Assembly (NCBI GenBank): GCA_021768085.1
Contig: JAETOJ010000026.1
Location: 1 to 35,757, forward strand
DNA length: 35,757 nt
DNA from: Bacillota bacterium
GTDB taxonomy: Bacteria; Bacillota; Clostridia; Oscillospirales; Oscillospiraceae
Reading direction: 5' to 3'
Shown here piece after piece: positions 14,819 to 23,432 of this stretch (position 1 is the stretch's first letter; every line of letters starts with the position of its first letter). A model generated the notes under the pieces. It was not told the origin of the DNA. It saw nothing but the letters and a program-made list of their open reading frames with translations, and searched no databases. The position numbers and the translations under genes are program-made.

Positions 14819-16426
14819 ATGAAAGGCAGGCTGACCCTTCAGCAGCGTTTGATTCTGCCCATTATCCTGCTGGGCCTGATCACCCTGCTGTCCAATATTC
14901 TGGCGGTATTCAGCATCAATAATGTCCATGCCAACGCAGGGAGCATCGTTGACAAGAGCATGGTCAGCGAAGAACAATTAGAGGATATCAGGCGCTCCGT
15001 TATGGACATCCACCGTCTGGCCCTGTCCCACATTGTCGCCGCAGATCACGCCACCATGATCCGGTTGGTGCAGGAGATCAAAGCGGAGGAGGCCACCCTG
15101 GACGAGAAGCTGGCCGCCTACGAGGGCTTTGTCTCCAGCGGGGACAGGGATACCTATGAGTCTCTCCTCAGCAGCTACGAGGAATTTAAACACGCCCTGG
15201 TCTATCTGGTCTGCGCCAGCGCCGACAGCAAGACCCAGGAGGCCTACGCCACCGCCAACGGGGACGTGGCCCGCTGGGGCCAGGCGGCGGAGTCGGGCAT
15301 TGACACGCTCTCCGCCTCCGTCAGCACCCAGGCAAAGGAGGCCCGGGGGCGGCTCACCCTGGTTTACGTCATCTCCCTGGTCACCAGCGCGATCACCCTG
15401 ATCGTGGGCGTTTTCCTGGTGGCGGCAGCCTTCCGGATCATCCGGCGGTATGTCCTCACCCCCATCCAAGATACCATGAGCACCCTTCAGAACAGTTCCG
15501 ATCGCATCAGCGGCGTGGTGGGTGAGGTTCGCCGGCGGACGAAGAACTCCAACGACAGCGTGCGGAGCCTCTCCGAGCTGACGGAGCAGCTCTCCGCCGC
15601 CCTGGAGGAGATCGCGGGCAGCGCCGCGGCAATCACCGCCAGCGCCGCGGCAATCACCGCCAGCGCCGCCGGCACCCAGGGGGATACCCAGAGCATGGCG
15701 GAGGAGTGCTCCACCATCACGGCCTACTCGGCTGAAATGCGGGATCGCGCCGAGGATATGGAGCGCACCGCCTGCGCGGAGACGGAGCTGATCCGGGACA
15801 AGACAGCGGACATCATGGCCATGCTGGATCAGGCCATTGAAAAGAGCCACAGCGTAGAGCAGATCCGTGCGCTGACCGAGGATATCCTCAACATCTCCTC
15901 CTCCACCAACCTCATCGCCATCAACGCCTCCATTGAGGCCGCTCGGGCCGGGACGGCAGGCGCCGGGTTCTCCGTAGTGGCCCAGGAGGTTCACAAGCTG
16001 GCCGACTCCTGCGCCGAGACCGCCAATCACATCCAGGAGGTCAGCGGCGTAGTGACGGGAGCGGTGGACTATCTGGCCGGCAGCGCCCGTGAACTGGCCG
16101 AATATCTGAGCCAGGTCATCGCGGATCAGCTGGATCGGTCTGTTCGGGCCGGACAGCAATACCGGGAAGATTCGGACTACATCGGCCATGCCATGGAGGA
16201 ATTCAACCACCGGGTAGAGCGACTGAAAACCGCCATCGATCAGATTGCCGTCTCCATCTCCAGCATTTCCGGTTCCATAGACGGGGCCGCCTCCGGCATC
16301 AGCGGCGCGGCCGGCAGCACCCGCGTCCTGGTGGACGACATGGAGGGGATCACAGGACGGATGGATGCCAACCAGGAGATCGTAGGCGAGCTTCAAAAGC
16401 AGATGGATATGTTCGCAAACTTGTAA
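14819..16426 (+). CDS. Methyl-accepting chemotaxis protein
   Basis: A 535-aa transmembrane receptor. Membrane spans at about 12-34 and 178-200 enclose an extracytoplasmic helical domain (four-helix-bundle type); a HAMP-like segment with a conserved Pro (VLTPIQDTM) follows, then the cytoplasmic signalling coiled coil. The hairpin tip reads TNLIAINASIEAARAG then TAGAGFSVVAQEVHKLAD. Against the consensus EAGRGFAVVADEVRKLAE, the Glu and Arg of EAGRG and the later Arg are replaced by T, A and H. A 21-bp unit is duplicated at 15620-15661, giving repeated SAAAITA. It is co-directional with and 27 bp behind the binding-protein gene. No che genes are in the window, so whether it serves motility or another CheA-type pathway is unknown. 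Confidence 0.9.
   Translation: MKGRLTLQQRLILPIILLGLITLLSNILAVFSINNVHANAGSIVDKSMVSEEQLEDIRRSVMDIHRLALSHIVAADHATMIRLVQEIKAEEATLDEKLAAYEGFVSSGDRDTYESLLSSYEEFKHALVYLVCASADSKTQEAYATANGDVARWGQAAESGIDTLSASVSTQAKEARGRLTLVYVISLVTSAITLIVGVFLVAAAFRIIRRYVLTPIQDTMSTLQNSSDRISGVVGEVRRRTKNSNDSVRSLSELTEQLSAALEEIAGSAAAITASAAAITASAAGTQGDTQSMAEECSTITAYSAEMRDRAEDMERTACAETELIRDKTADIMAMLDQAIEKSHSVEQIRALTEDILNISSSTNLIAINASIEAARAGTAGAGFSVVAQEVHKLADSCAETANHIQEVSGVVTGAVDYLAGSARELAEYLSQVIADQLDRSVRAGQQYREDSDYIGHAMEEFNHRVERLKTAIDQIAVSISSISGSIDGAASGISGAAGSTRVLVDDMEGITGRMDANQEIVGELQKQMDMFANL
15620..15670 (+). repeat. 21-bp tandem repeat inside the chemoreceptor gene
   Basis: Two identical 21-bp units (15620-15640, 15641-15661) plus a 9-bp partial third encode SAAAITA, SAAAITA, SAAG. 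In frame, this lengthens the receptor coiled coil by one heptad per unit. It is a likely site of slippage. Confidence 0.85.
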
Positions 16427-16480
16427 GTGAACCCACAGTTGCGCGCTAAACTGCATCAGAAATTTTGCAAGGAGGTCGTC

Positions 16481-16896
16481 ATGATGTGGTTCATCTTCGC
16501 CCTGCTCTCCGCCGTATTTGCCGCTCTCACCTCCATTCTGGCCAAGGTGGGTATTGACGGCGTCAACTCCAATCTGGCCACTGCCATCCGCACTGTGGTC
16601 GTGGTGGCCATGGCCTGGGGAATGGTGTTTCTCACCAATACCCAGGGCGGCATCTCTGAGATCAGCCGAAAAAGCTGGCTGTTTTTCATCCTGTCTGGGC
16701 TGCCACTGGCGCATCCTGGCTGTGCTACTACCGGGCCATCCAGATAGGTGAGGTATCCAAGGTGGTGCCCATTGACAAGTTGAGCGTAGTCATCACCCTG
16801 GTAATGGCGGCGGTATTTCTCCACGAGAAGTTCACACCCAAATCTGTCATTGGGTGCATCTTGATCGGTGCGGGGACGCTGGTGACGGTTTTGTAA
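16481..16896 (+). pseudogene. EamA-family transporter, single frameshift
   Basis: The first part (MMWFIFALLSAVFAALTSILAK... KSWLFFILSGL) runs to about 16700. The family sequence then continues in another frame (ATGASWLCYYRAIQIGEVSK... ILIGAGTLVTVL) to TAA 16896. Together they make a roughly 139-residue, four-to-five-helix EamA/DMT protein of the short one-repeat type, often annotated as a drug/metabolite exporter. One base missing near 16698-16702 explains the break. GGAGG precedes the ATG. It is either a recent pseudogene or a sequencing error; everything else in it is intact. Confidence 0.85.
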
Positions 16897-16938
16897 AGCG
16901 CAATTCCTTGTCGCATTTTCTTGGAAGGAGCGATCCCA

Positions 16939-18327
16939 ATGCCAATGATCGGAGCCGTCATCGTCCCCCATCCGCCTCTCATCATTCCCACCGTTGGCCG
17001 GGGCCAGGAACGACAGGTGCAGACCACCATCGACGCTTACCGCACCGCCGCAAAGCAGGTGGCGGACTGGAGGCCGGAGGTTTTGGTGATCTCCTCTCCC
17101 CACACAATCCTGTACGCCGACTACTTCCATATCTCCCCCGGCACCGGCGCTTCCGGCAGCATGACGACCTTTGGCGCGCCCCAAACCCGGCTGGAGGTAA
17201 GCTATGACGCTGCGCTGCGGCAGGAGGTGATTGCCCAGGCGGAAGCGGCGGGCCTCCAGGCCGGAACGCTGGGGGAACGCGACCCTGCCCTGGATCACGG
17301 CGTCTTCCTGCCTCTTTACTTCCTCCGGGAAGCGGGCGTAAACTGTCCCATTCTCCGCCTCGGTCTGTCAGGTTTTTCTCCTTTGCATCATTATCAGCTG
17401 GGCCGCTGTGTTGCCGCTGCTGTGGACAAGCTGGGCCGCAGGGCCGTGTATATCGCCAGCGGCGATCTGTCTCATAAACTGAGAGACGACGGCCCCTATG
17501 GCTACGCCCCGGAGGGCCCGGTGTTCGACCGCCGGGTGACTGCCGCCATGAAATCCGGGGATTTTCTGCAATTTCTTACCATGGATCCCGCCCTGTGCGA
17601 CCGGGCGGCGGAGTGCGGCCTGCGCTCCTTCCAGATGATGGCCGGGGCGTTGGACGGCCTGGCCGTGAAGCCGGATCTGCTCAGCTACGAGGGGGTCACC
17701 GGCGTGGGCTATGGGGTGGCCGTTTTCACCGTCACCGGCCCGGATGGGAATCGTCGCTTTGCCGCCCGGTGTGAGGATCTGGAACGCACCCGCCTGGCGG
17801 AACGCAAAGCCGCGGAGGATCCCTGGGTGCGGCTGGCCCGGTTGTCGCTGGAGACCTATGTCCGTACTGGTCAGCGGCTGCACACTCTGCCAGGCGGCCT
17901 ACCCCGTGAGCTGACGGACAGGGCCGCCGGAACCTTTGTTTCCCTCCACGTCCACGGTCAACTCCGGGGCTGCATTGGCACCACCGGCCCCACCACCGCC
18001 AGCGTGGCTTGGGAGATCGTGCAGAACGCCGTATCCGCCGGGATCCGGGATCCCCGCTTCCCACCCGTCGCTGCCAATGAGCTGGATCAGTTGGAGTACA
18101 GCGTAGACGTGCTGGGGGAGCCGGAGCCCATCTCCTCCCCTGCTCAGTTGGATGTGAAGCGGTACGGCGTCATCGTGTCCCACGGCAGCCGCCGGGGGCT
18201 GCTCCTCCCCGACCTGGAGGGCGTGGACACGGTGGAGCAGCAGATCGATATCGCCCGCCAGAAGGGCAGCATCAGCTCCCGGGAAGCCTATACCCTGGAG
18301 CGGTTTGAGGTGGTGCGGCACACATGA
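16939..18327 (+). CDS. AmmeMemoRadiSam system protein A (MEMO-AMMECR1 fusion)
   Basis: A 462-aa two-domain protein. Residues 1-265 are a MEMO1/LigB-like dioxygenase-fold domain (VPHPPLIIP with candidate metal His residues, LDHGVFLPLYFL, YIASGDLSHKL). Residues from about 285 are AMMECR1 (GTFVSLHVHGQLRGCIGT, then VQNAVSAGIRDPRFPP). The matching radical SAM enzyme gene overlaps it by 4 bp, forming the AmmeMemoRadiSam set that gave the family names. Its biochemical role is still not established; these proteins are predicted to modify RNA or protein in partnership with the radical SAM enzyme. ATG 16939 has AAGGAG 8 bases upstream; another ATG lies 6 bases on. Confidence 0.93.
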   Translation: MPMIGAVIVPHPPLIIPTVGRGQERQVQTTIDAYRTAAKQVADWRPEVLVISSPHTILYADYFHISPGTGASGSMTTFGAPQTRLEVSYDAALRQEVIAQAEAAGLQAGTLGERDPALDHGVFLPLYFLREAGVNCPILRLGLSGFSPLHHYQLGRCVAAAVDKLGRRAVYIASGDLSHKLRDDGPYGYAPEGPVFDRRVTAAMKSGDFLQFLTMDPALCDRAAECGLRSFQMMAGALDGLAVKPDLLSYEGVTGVGYGVAVFTVTGPDGNRRFAARCEDLERTRLAERKAAEDPWVRLARLSLETYVRTGQRLHTLPGGLPRELTDRAAGTFVSLHVHGQLRGCIGTTGPTTASVAWEIVQNAVSAGIRDPRFPPVAANELDQLEYSVDVLGEPEPISSPAQLDVKRYGVIVSHGSRRGLLLPDLEGVDTVEQQIDIARQKGSISSREAYTLERFEVVRHT

Positions 18328-19151
18328 GCGCCAATTGTGAGCTCTGCTTTCACCGCTGCCGGCTGGAGGAGGGGCAAACCGGCTTCTGCCGGGCCAGAGT
18401 CTGCCGGAATGGGGTTGTTGTGCCGCTAAACTACGGCAGGCTCACCAGCCTGGCTCTGGATCCCATTGAAAAAAAGCCCCTACGCCGTTTCCGGCCCGGG
18501 AGCCTGATCCTCTCTGTGGGCAGCTTCGGCTGCAACCTACGCTGTCCCTTCTGCCAGAACCACGAGATCTCCATGGCCGGGGATGGCTCAATTCAGACGG
18601 TAGACGTTTCCCCGGGGCAGCTGGTGGACAAGGCGGAGGCGTTGATTCCGCAGGGCAATATCGGCGTGGCCTACACCTATAACGAGCCGCTGGTGGGCTA
18701 CGAGTACGTCCGGGACTGCGCCGCCCTCGTCCATGGCCGGGGCATGGTCAACGTGCTGGTCACCAACGGCACCGTTGCGGAACAGCCCTGGCGGGAGCTT
18801 CTCCCCCTCCTTGACGCGGCCAACATCGATCTGAAGGGCTTCACCCCAGCGTGGTACCGCCGCCTGGGCGGCGACCTGGACGCGGTGAAGCGCTCCATCA
18901 CCCTGGCGGCGGAGCGGTGCCATGTGGAGGTCACCACTCTGCTGGTTCCCGGTGAGAACGACAGCGTAGAGGAGATCCGCGCTCTGGCCAAGTGGCTGGC
19001 CTCGGTGCGCCCGGACATTCCCCTGCATCTGTCCCGGTTTTTTCCCCGGTATCAGATGCGGGATCACCTCCCCACCCCGGTGGAGCAGGTATACCGGCTG
19101 GCGGAGGAGGCCCGGGCCTGGCTGACCCACGTCTACACAGGAAACTGCTGA
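18324..19151 (+). CDS. AmmeMemoRadiSam system radical SAM enzyme
   Basis: A 275-aa radical SAM protein related to pyruvate formate-lyase activating enzymes. The N-terminus has a cysteine-rich knuckle (CELCFHRC, then Cys22 and Cys27), and the radical SAM cluster motif is CNLRCPFC (Cys70, 74, 77), followed by TYNEPLVGYEYV and NVLVTNG as usual for this group. It overlaps the MEMO-AMMECR1 gene (ATGA), so the two are translated together. The substrate is unknown. Confidence 0.93.
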   Translation: MSANCELCFHRCRLEEGQTGFCRARVCRNGVVVPLNYGRLTSLALDPIEKKPLRRFRPGSLILSVGSFGCNLRCPFCQNHEISMAGDGSIQTVDVSPGQLVDKAEALIPQGNIGVAYTYNEPLVGYEYVRDCAALVHGRGMVNVLVTNGTVAEQPWRELLPLLDAANIDLKGFTPAWYRRLGGDLDAVKRSITLAAERCHVEVTTLLVPGENDSVEEIRALAKWLASVRPDIPLHLSRFFPRYQMRDHLPTPVEQVYRLAEEARAWLTHVYTGNC

Positions 19152-19184
19152 CAACCCACTCCAGCGCCTTGCCGCGTATCAGTC

Positions 19185-19212
19185 GAGCCCCAGGGACAAA
19201 CCCCTGGGGCTC
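19185..19212 (+). terminator. Hairpin after the AmmeMemoRadiSam pair
   Basis: An 11-bp perfect stem (GAGCCCCAGGG / CCCTGGGGCTC) lies 34 bp after the radical SAM stop. The T tract is poor (AAATTGTC), so termination here is only likely. Confidence 0.45.
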
Positions 19213-19257
19213 AAATTGTCGGCAATACGGATTTTGCTTTACGTCGGCGTACAGCAC

Positions 19258-19285
19258 TTGCAAATTATTTGATTGCAGCTATAAT
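19258..19285 (+). promoter_or_regulatory. Promoter of the two-component operon
   Basis: TTGCAA and TATAAT are separated by 16 bases, about 70 bp upstream of the response-regulator start. Confidence 0.6.
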
Positions 19286-19353
19286 GAAATTGCCCTAACC
19301 CGGCCGTCTGTGAAGAAAGCGGCGGCCTATTCCCTTGTCCGGAGGTGTCACGC

Positions 19354-20043
19354 TTGAAAATTCTGGTGGTGGAAGACGCGCGGGACATGAACCGCTTGAT
19401 TGAGAAAACGCTGAAACGGTCCGGCTATAGCGTAGACAGCTGCTTTGACGGCGAGGAGGCCCTCAATTATCTGCTGGGTGCAGAATATGACGCCATCCTG
19501 CTGGATGTGATGATGCCCAAACTTGACGGCTATTCCCTGCTGAAGCTGCTCCGGGAACGGGATGTGGATGTCCCTGTGCTGCTTCTCACCGCCAAGGACG
19601 CGGTGTCCGACCGGGTCAAGGGGCTGGATCTGGGGGCGGACGACTACCTGATCAAGCCCTTCGCCTTTGATGAGCTGCTGGCCCGGATCCGGGCCCTGAC
19701 CCGGAAGCGCGCCGGCAATCGGAAAAACCAGTTTTCCATCGACGATCTGGTGGTGGACATCGAACGCCGCACCGCCCATCGGGGCGGGGTGGAGATCCCC
19801 CTCCTACCCAAGGAGTTCTCCCTTTTGGAGTACATGATCCGCAATCAGGGCATTGTGCTCTCCCGGAGCCAGATGGAAAACCAGATCTGGAACTACGAAT
19901 ATTCCGGCAGCTCCAACAACATCGACGCATACATCAGCCGCCTGCGGAAAAAGATCGACGGCGAAGGCCGAAAAAAGCTGATTCACACCATCCGTGGTTC
20001 CGGCTGGGTGCTTCGCGTGGACAATGGAGGGGATGAGACATGA
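19354..20043 (+). CDS. OmpR/PhoB-family response regulator
   Basis: A 229-aa regulator: receiver domain with the acidic pocket in VVEDARDM, phospho-acceptor Asp51 in LLDVMMPKLDG, Thr in LLLTAKD, and Lys in YLIKPF; then a winged-helix DNA-binding domain (IPLLPKEFSLLEYMI, SNNIDAYISRLRKKI, IHTIRGSGWVL). I chose TTG 19354 because GGAGG is 8 bases upstream; the GTG at 19345 touches the ribosome site. The histidine kinase gene overlaps the stop (ATGA). Phased direct repeats ahead of the PepSY gene are a likely target. Confidence 0.93.
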   Translation: MKILVVEDARDMNRLIEKTLKRSGYSVDSCFDGEEALNYLLGAEYDAILLDVMMPKLDGYSLLKLLRERDVDVPVLLLTAKDAVSDRVKGLDLGADDYLIKPFAFDELLARIRALTRKRAGNRKNQFSIDDLVVDIERRTAHRGGVEIPLLPKEFSLLEYMIRNQGIVLSRSQMENQIWNYEYSGSSNNIDAYISRLRKKIDGEGRKKLIHTIRGSGWVLRVDNGGDET

Positions 20044-21404
20044 AGCCCCTCTCGGTCAAGTTTCGCATCGCGATCTGGCTCACCTTGCTGACGGGGTTGC
20101 TGGCGGCACTGCTGCTGGCCTTCCTGCTGTCCATCAGCAAGGTGGTGGCGGCGCAGGCCGCCATGACCCAGCTGTCCCAGACCGTGCGGAGCAACCTGTC
20201 CCAGACCGCCATGGCCAATGGCCGGCTGGCGCTGGGAGATGGGTTCAGCTTTTATCAAAACGGCGTCTCCACCCTGATCTACAGCCAGGATAAGGCCCTT
20301 CTGGCCGGCCAGATCCCCGTATCCTTTTCCATTGAGGAGGACTTTCAGAACGGGATCACTCGGGTGGTGAGCGCCGGGGGCGGACAATACCTGGTGTTGG
20401 ATCTCTGGCTTGCCATGGGCTGGGACAACGGGTTGTGGCTTCGTGGGCTGATGGAGGTTCCGGAAAACCGGCAGCTCACCGCCTCCCTGCTGCGGGTGGC
20501 GCTGATCGTCCTGCCCGCGTTCATGGCGCTGGCCGCCCTGGGCAGCTACTGGATCGCCAGACGGGCGTTCCGCCCGCTGGACAGCATCATGTCCGCCGCG
20601 GCCTCCATCAATGAAGCCCAGGATCTGTCCCGGCGGATTGGACTGCCCCCCGGCCGGGATGAATTTTCTCAGCTGGCGGCCACCTTTGATCAGCTGTTTC
20701 AGCGGCTGGAGAAATCCTTTGAGTCGGAGCAGCAGTTCGCGGCGGACGCCTCCCACGAGCTTCGCACCCCGGTATCTATCATCAAGGGGGCCTGCGAATA
20801 CGCGGAAAAGTACGACGAGACCCCGGAGGATCGGCGGGAGACCATCGCCATGATTCACCGGCAGGCGGATCGGATGTCCCAGCTCATTTCCCAGCTTTTG
20901 AGCATGACCAGGCTGGAGCAGGGGACGGAGACCGCCCAATTGGAGCCGGTGAACCTGAACGGGCTGCTCCGCTCCCTGTGTGAGGAGCAGGGCTACGACC
21001 CAGACCGTCTGATTTTGGAACTACAGGAGGACGTCACCGCTGCGGCAGATCCGGCGCTGCTGTCCAGGCTCGTACAGAACCTGGTGGAAAACGGGTTCAA
21101 ATACGGAAAACCGGACGGCTGCGTGTGGATCTCTGTCCGACAGAGCGGCGGGGAGCTCCTGCTGGAGGTGCGGGATAACGGCATAGGAATTCCTTCAGAG
21201 CAGCAGGAGAGGGTTTGGCAGCGATTTTACCGGGCGGATCCCGCCCGGAGCGACGAGGGGGGTACAGGGCTTGGCCTGTCCATTGTGCGGCAGATCGCCC
21301 AACTCCATGGCGGCTATATGACACTGGAGAGCGTCCCCCGGGTAGGCAGCGCCTTCACGCTCCATTTGCCCGCGCCGGATTCCCCCTCCCAGGCAAAGAC
21401 ATAG
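20040..21404 (+). CDS. Membrane sensor histidine kinase
   Basis: A 454-aa kinase with two membrane spans (about 10-34 and 150-172) around an extracytoplasmic sensor of about 115 residues, a HAMP linker (RRAFRPLDSIMSAAASI), an H-box FAADASHELRTPVSII with phospho-acceptor His239, and N, G1 and G2 boxes (LVQNLVENGFKYG, VRDNGIGIP, GGTGLGLSIV). It is translationally coupled to its response regulator. The stimulus is unknown; the neighbouring PepSY lipoprotein may feed back on it, as proposed for PepSY proteins linked to two-component systems. Confidence 0.93.
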   Translation: MKPLSVKFRIAIWLTLLTGLLAALLLAFLLSISKVVAAQAAMTQLSQTVRSNLSQTAMANGRLALGDGFSFYQNGVSTLIYSQDKALLAGQIPVSFSIEEDFQNGITRVVSAGGGQYLVLDLWLAMGWDNGLWLRGLMEVPENRQLTASLLRVALIVLPAFMALAALGSYWIARRAFRPLDSIMSAAASINEAQDLSRRIGLPPGRDEFSQLAATFDQLFQRLEKSFESEQQFAADASHELRTPVSIIKGACEYAEKYDETPEDRRETIAMIHRQADRMSQLISQLLSMTRLEQGTETAQLEPVNLNGLLRSLCEEQGYDPDRLILELQEDVTAAADPALLSRLVQNLVENGFKYGKPDGCVWISVRQSGGELLLEVRDNGIGIPSEQQERVWQRFYRADPARSDEGGTGLGLSIVRQIAQLHGGYMTLESVPRVGSAFTLHLPAPDSPSQAKT

Positions 21405-21455
21405 GGTTTACGTCCCATCCGGTCCCAGGAAAAAATCTTATATTTTTTCTTTGAA

Positions 21456-21488
21456 TTTCATGTAGATTTCATGTTGGCGCAGTAGACT
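21456..21488 (+). promoter_or_regulatory. Response-regulator boxes and promoter of the PepSY gene
   Basis: Two TTTCATG direct repeats start exactly 11 bp apart (21456 and 21467), the spacing that OmpR-type dimers use. TAGACT, a plausible -10, follows 9 bp later, so the repeats cover the -35 position. This suggests activation by the upstream two-component system. Confidence 0.5.
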
Positions 21489-21516
21489 GTGCTCAGAACT
21501 AGGAAAGGAGACCACT

Positions 21517-22395
21517 ATGAAACGAACTGTTCTTTTGTGTGCGGCAGGTCTGGCCCTTCTTCTTTTCGCCGGATGCGCCCAGTCTGAGAGCCAAATGGGC
21601 TACATTGGAGCCGAAGCGGCAAAGCAGAAGGCACTGGAGGCCGCTTCTCTGACGGCGGCCGAGGTCAGCTTTCGCAGCACAGATATGGGCACCCGCAATG
21701 GCCTTGATTACTATCAGATCTGTTTTGAGGCACACGGGCAGAGCTACCAGTACGATGTAGACGCCCTCACCGGCGTGGTGATCAGTGCCCAGGGACCTGA
21801 CACCAGTGCAAACCAGCCGGATCCGCCCCAACCCACCGCGCCTCAGGAGCCTGAAGCCTCCCCTACCCCGTCCCCCTCCCCTGCCCCCGCTGTCACCCGA
21901 GCTCCCGCAACCACTCAGCCTTCCAAGGCGGGCTCCGAGCCCCGGGCCTACATCGGCGAGGAGGAGGCTATGCGCGTGGCTTTGGCCCACGCCGGACTGA
22001 CTGCAGAGCAGGCATCCCTCATCCGCTCCAAGCTGGATTTTGACGATGGCCGGTGGGTGTATGACGTGGAGTTTTTTACTCCCAACCATGAAGAATACGA
22101 CTATGAAATCGACGCGTACACCGGCGCGGTGATCAGTTATGATTTTGACGCGGAATATGATCCACATCATCAGAGCGGTGCCGGCACCATCACTGTCGAA
22201 CAGGCCCGCCAGATGGTTTTGGCCCGGGTTCCAGGCGCAACCGACGCCGACATACGTGAGTTTGAAACTGACTACGATGACGGCGCGCTCAAATATGAAG
22301 GTAAGCTCATCTACAACGGCATGGAATATGAATTTGAGATCGACGCATACAGCGGCCTTGTCCGGGAGTGGTCAGCAGAGCCCCTTTACGATTAA
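21517..22395 (+). CDS. PepSY-domain lipoprotein, three repeats
   Basis: A 292-aa lipoprotein (lipobox LFAGC, Cys at about residue 20) with three PepSY-like units at about 28-90, 147-208 and 223-290. Each has an Ala-rich helix (AAKQKALEAASL, EEAMRVALAHAGL, EQARQMVLARV) followed by strands ending Y-x-Y-D/E-I-D-A-x-T/S-G. A Pro/Thr/Ser-rich linker separates units 1 and 2. PepSY proteins are thought to inhibit proteases or modulate sensor systems at the cell surface. It sits 112 bp after the histidine kinase with its own promoter bearing likely regulator boxes, so it probably belongs to that regulon. GGAG precedes the ATG. Confidence 0.88.
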   Translation: MKRTVLLCAAGLALLLFAGCAQSESQMGYIGAEAAKQKALEAASLTAAEVSFRSTDMGTRNGLDYYQICFEAHGQSYQYDVDALTGVVISAQGPDTSANQPDPPQPTAPQEPEASPTPSPSPAPAVTRAPATTQPSKAGSEPRAYIGEEEAMRVALAHAGLTAEQASLIRSKLDFDDGRWVYDVEFFTPNHEEYDYEIDAYTGAVISYDFDAEYDPHHQSGAGTITVEQARQMVLARVPGATDADIREFETDYDDGALKYEGKLIYNGMEYEFEIDAYSGLVREWSAEPLYD

Positions 22396-22766
22396 GCGGG
22401 ACGCCTTGGACGTCTATCTCCTGCTCAGAGCTTGCTGTGCCTCTCTGGCATGCTCAGTCCCTACCTGTGAGCATAGTTTGGTTGCCTTCGCTGTCGCCAG
22501 GTAATCCAGCGGGATTCAACCTACCGAGCATAAGAGAGCCACCGTCTCAGAGGCGGTGGCTCTCTGCGTATTGAAAGGGGGCTGCGCAGGCAAGCTCCCT
22601 TTTTCCCGGCTAAATTTTTCGCTTCATAGAGCACACGCCGTTTCATTCCACGTAAAAAATTAGTCTATCTCTGCTGTTGTGTTTCTACTTTGTTTTCACA
22701 CCATGCTGCAATCTCTGCTATCAGTTTTAGGGGCAGTTGTTTGCTGTAGGGGAACTGGACGTGCTC
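22396..22766. other. Non-coding stretch with one hairpin
   Basis: No gene can be supported. A 12-bp stem (AGAGAGCCACCG / CGGTGGCTCTCT) at 22533-22565 may be the PepSY transcript end, though its T tract is poor. Base composition turns more AT-rich here, at the start of the decayed region. Confidence 0.4.
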
Positions 22767-23119
22767 TTACTCGTCTCGCATTCTGTCAACCGCTGGACGA
22801 ATGCCTCTATAGCTCCTGAGCTGGGGTACAGCCCGATGTAATTCTTTATAGCCGCAAACTGGATCAGGTTTCGGCTCTACCCAGACGCCGCATACAACGC
22901 CCTCGCTTAGGGTATGGTTGGGATTTGGCCCGGGCGCATTTTGGAAAAAGTCTCCGTAGGCAATCGCGCCGGAGCAGGCGCTTTCCAGAGCAGATGTGCT
23001 GTACTCTGTCAGCCAGCAGATCACTTCATCGACCTCAGCCTTTGTACGTCCTTTTCTATCCGCCTCATTCAGCAGAAGATGATAGATTTTTCAAAAATTC
23101 ATTTGGAATACTTTGTCAT
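22767..23119 (-). pseudogene. DUF2200 family remnant
   Basis: The readable part (NEADRKGRTKAEVDEVICWLTEY, then FFQNAPGPNPN and GVVCGVWVE) matches my memory of DUF2200 proteins, which carry KAERKGRTKxEVDxVIxWLTGY and a GVxCGVRVE block. An ATG at 23119 begins MTKYSK, but a stop follows at once and the frame shifts before NEADRKG. The C-terminus also departs from the family. It is therefore a decayed copy of a small protein of unknown function. Confidence 0.6.
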
Positions 23120-23225
23120 TGTTTATAGTCTCACACTCCCAAGGATCATCGACACAGAAATGCCTATGGAAAAATACGGCGATTTATGATATCCTGTCAA
23201 AAAAGCAACCAGGGTGAATACCGCC

Positions 23226-23399
23226 ATGACAGATACACAGCGCCGTACCGCTGCGAAACAGTTTGTCGCTGACTGGCAAAGCCTACAGAAAGAGCCGAAC
23301 AGGCCCATCAAGCAGTCAGTTGGTTCCTTGCCGTGCGATTTAGAAAAGGCTGGAAGATCTGCCGCAGATGGTAGGCAATCACATCTGGATGGTGTGTAA
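23226..23399 (+). pseudogene. 5' remnant of a class I DNA methyltransferase gene
   Basis: The first 17 codons (MTDTQRRTAAKQFVADW) match the typical start of large SAM-dependent DNA methyltransferases of Firmicutes (QRxAAKQFAxxW). The rest of the 57-codon ORF does not. A likely 3' piece of the same kind of gene lies at 24848-25024, with the S41 peptidase gene between them. The call rests on a short match. Confidence 0.4.
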
Positions 23400-23432
23400 A
23401 ACGAATTGGGAGTTATAAAAAGGAGCATTTCG

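Noticed and set aside
15620..15670. CRISPR-like repeat
   Set aside because: The units are directly adjacent with no spacers and lie in frame inside a coding gene.
14978..16714. A 578-aa open frame antisense to the chemoreceptor
   Set aside because: Shadow frame with no domain pattern or ribosome site.
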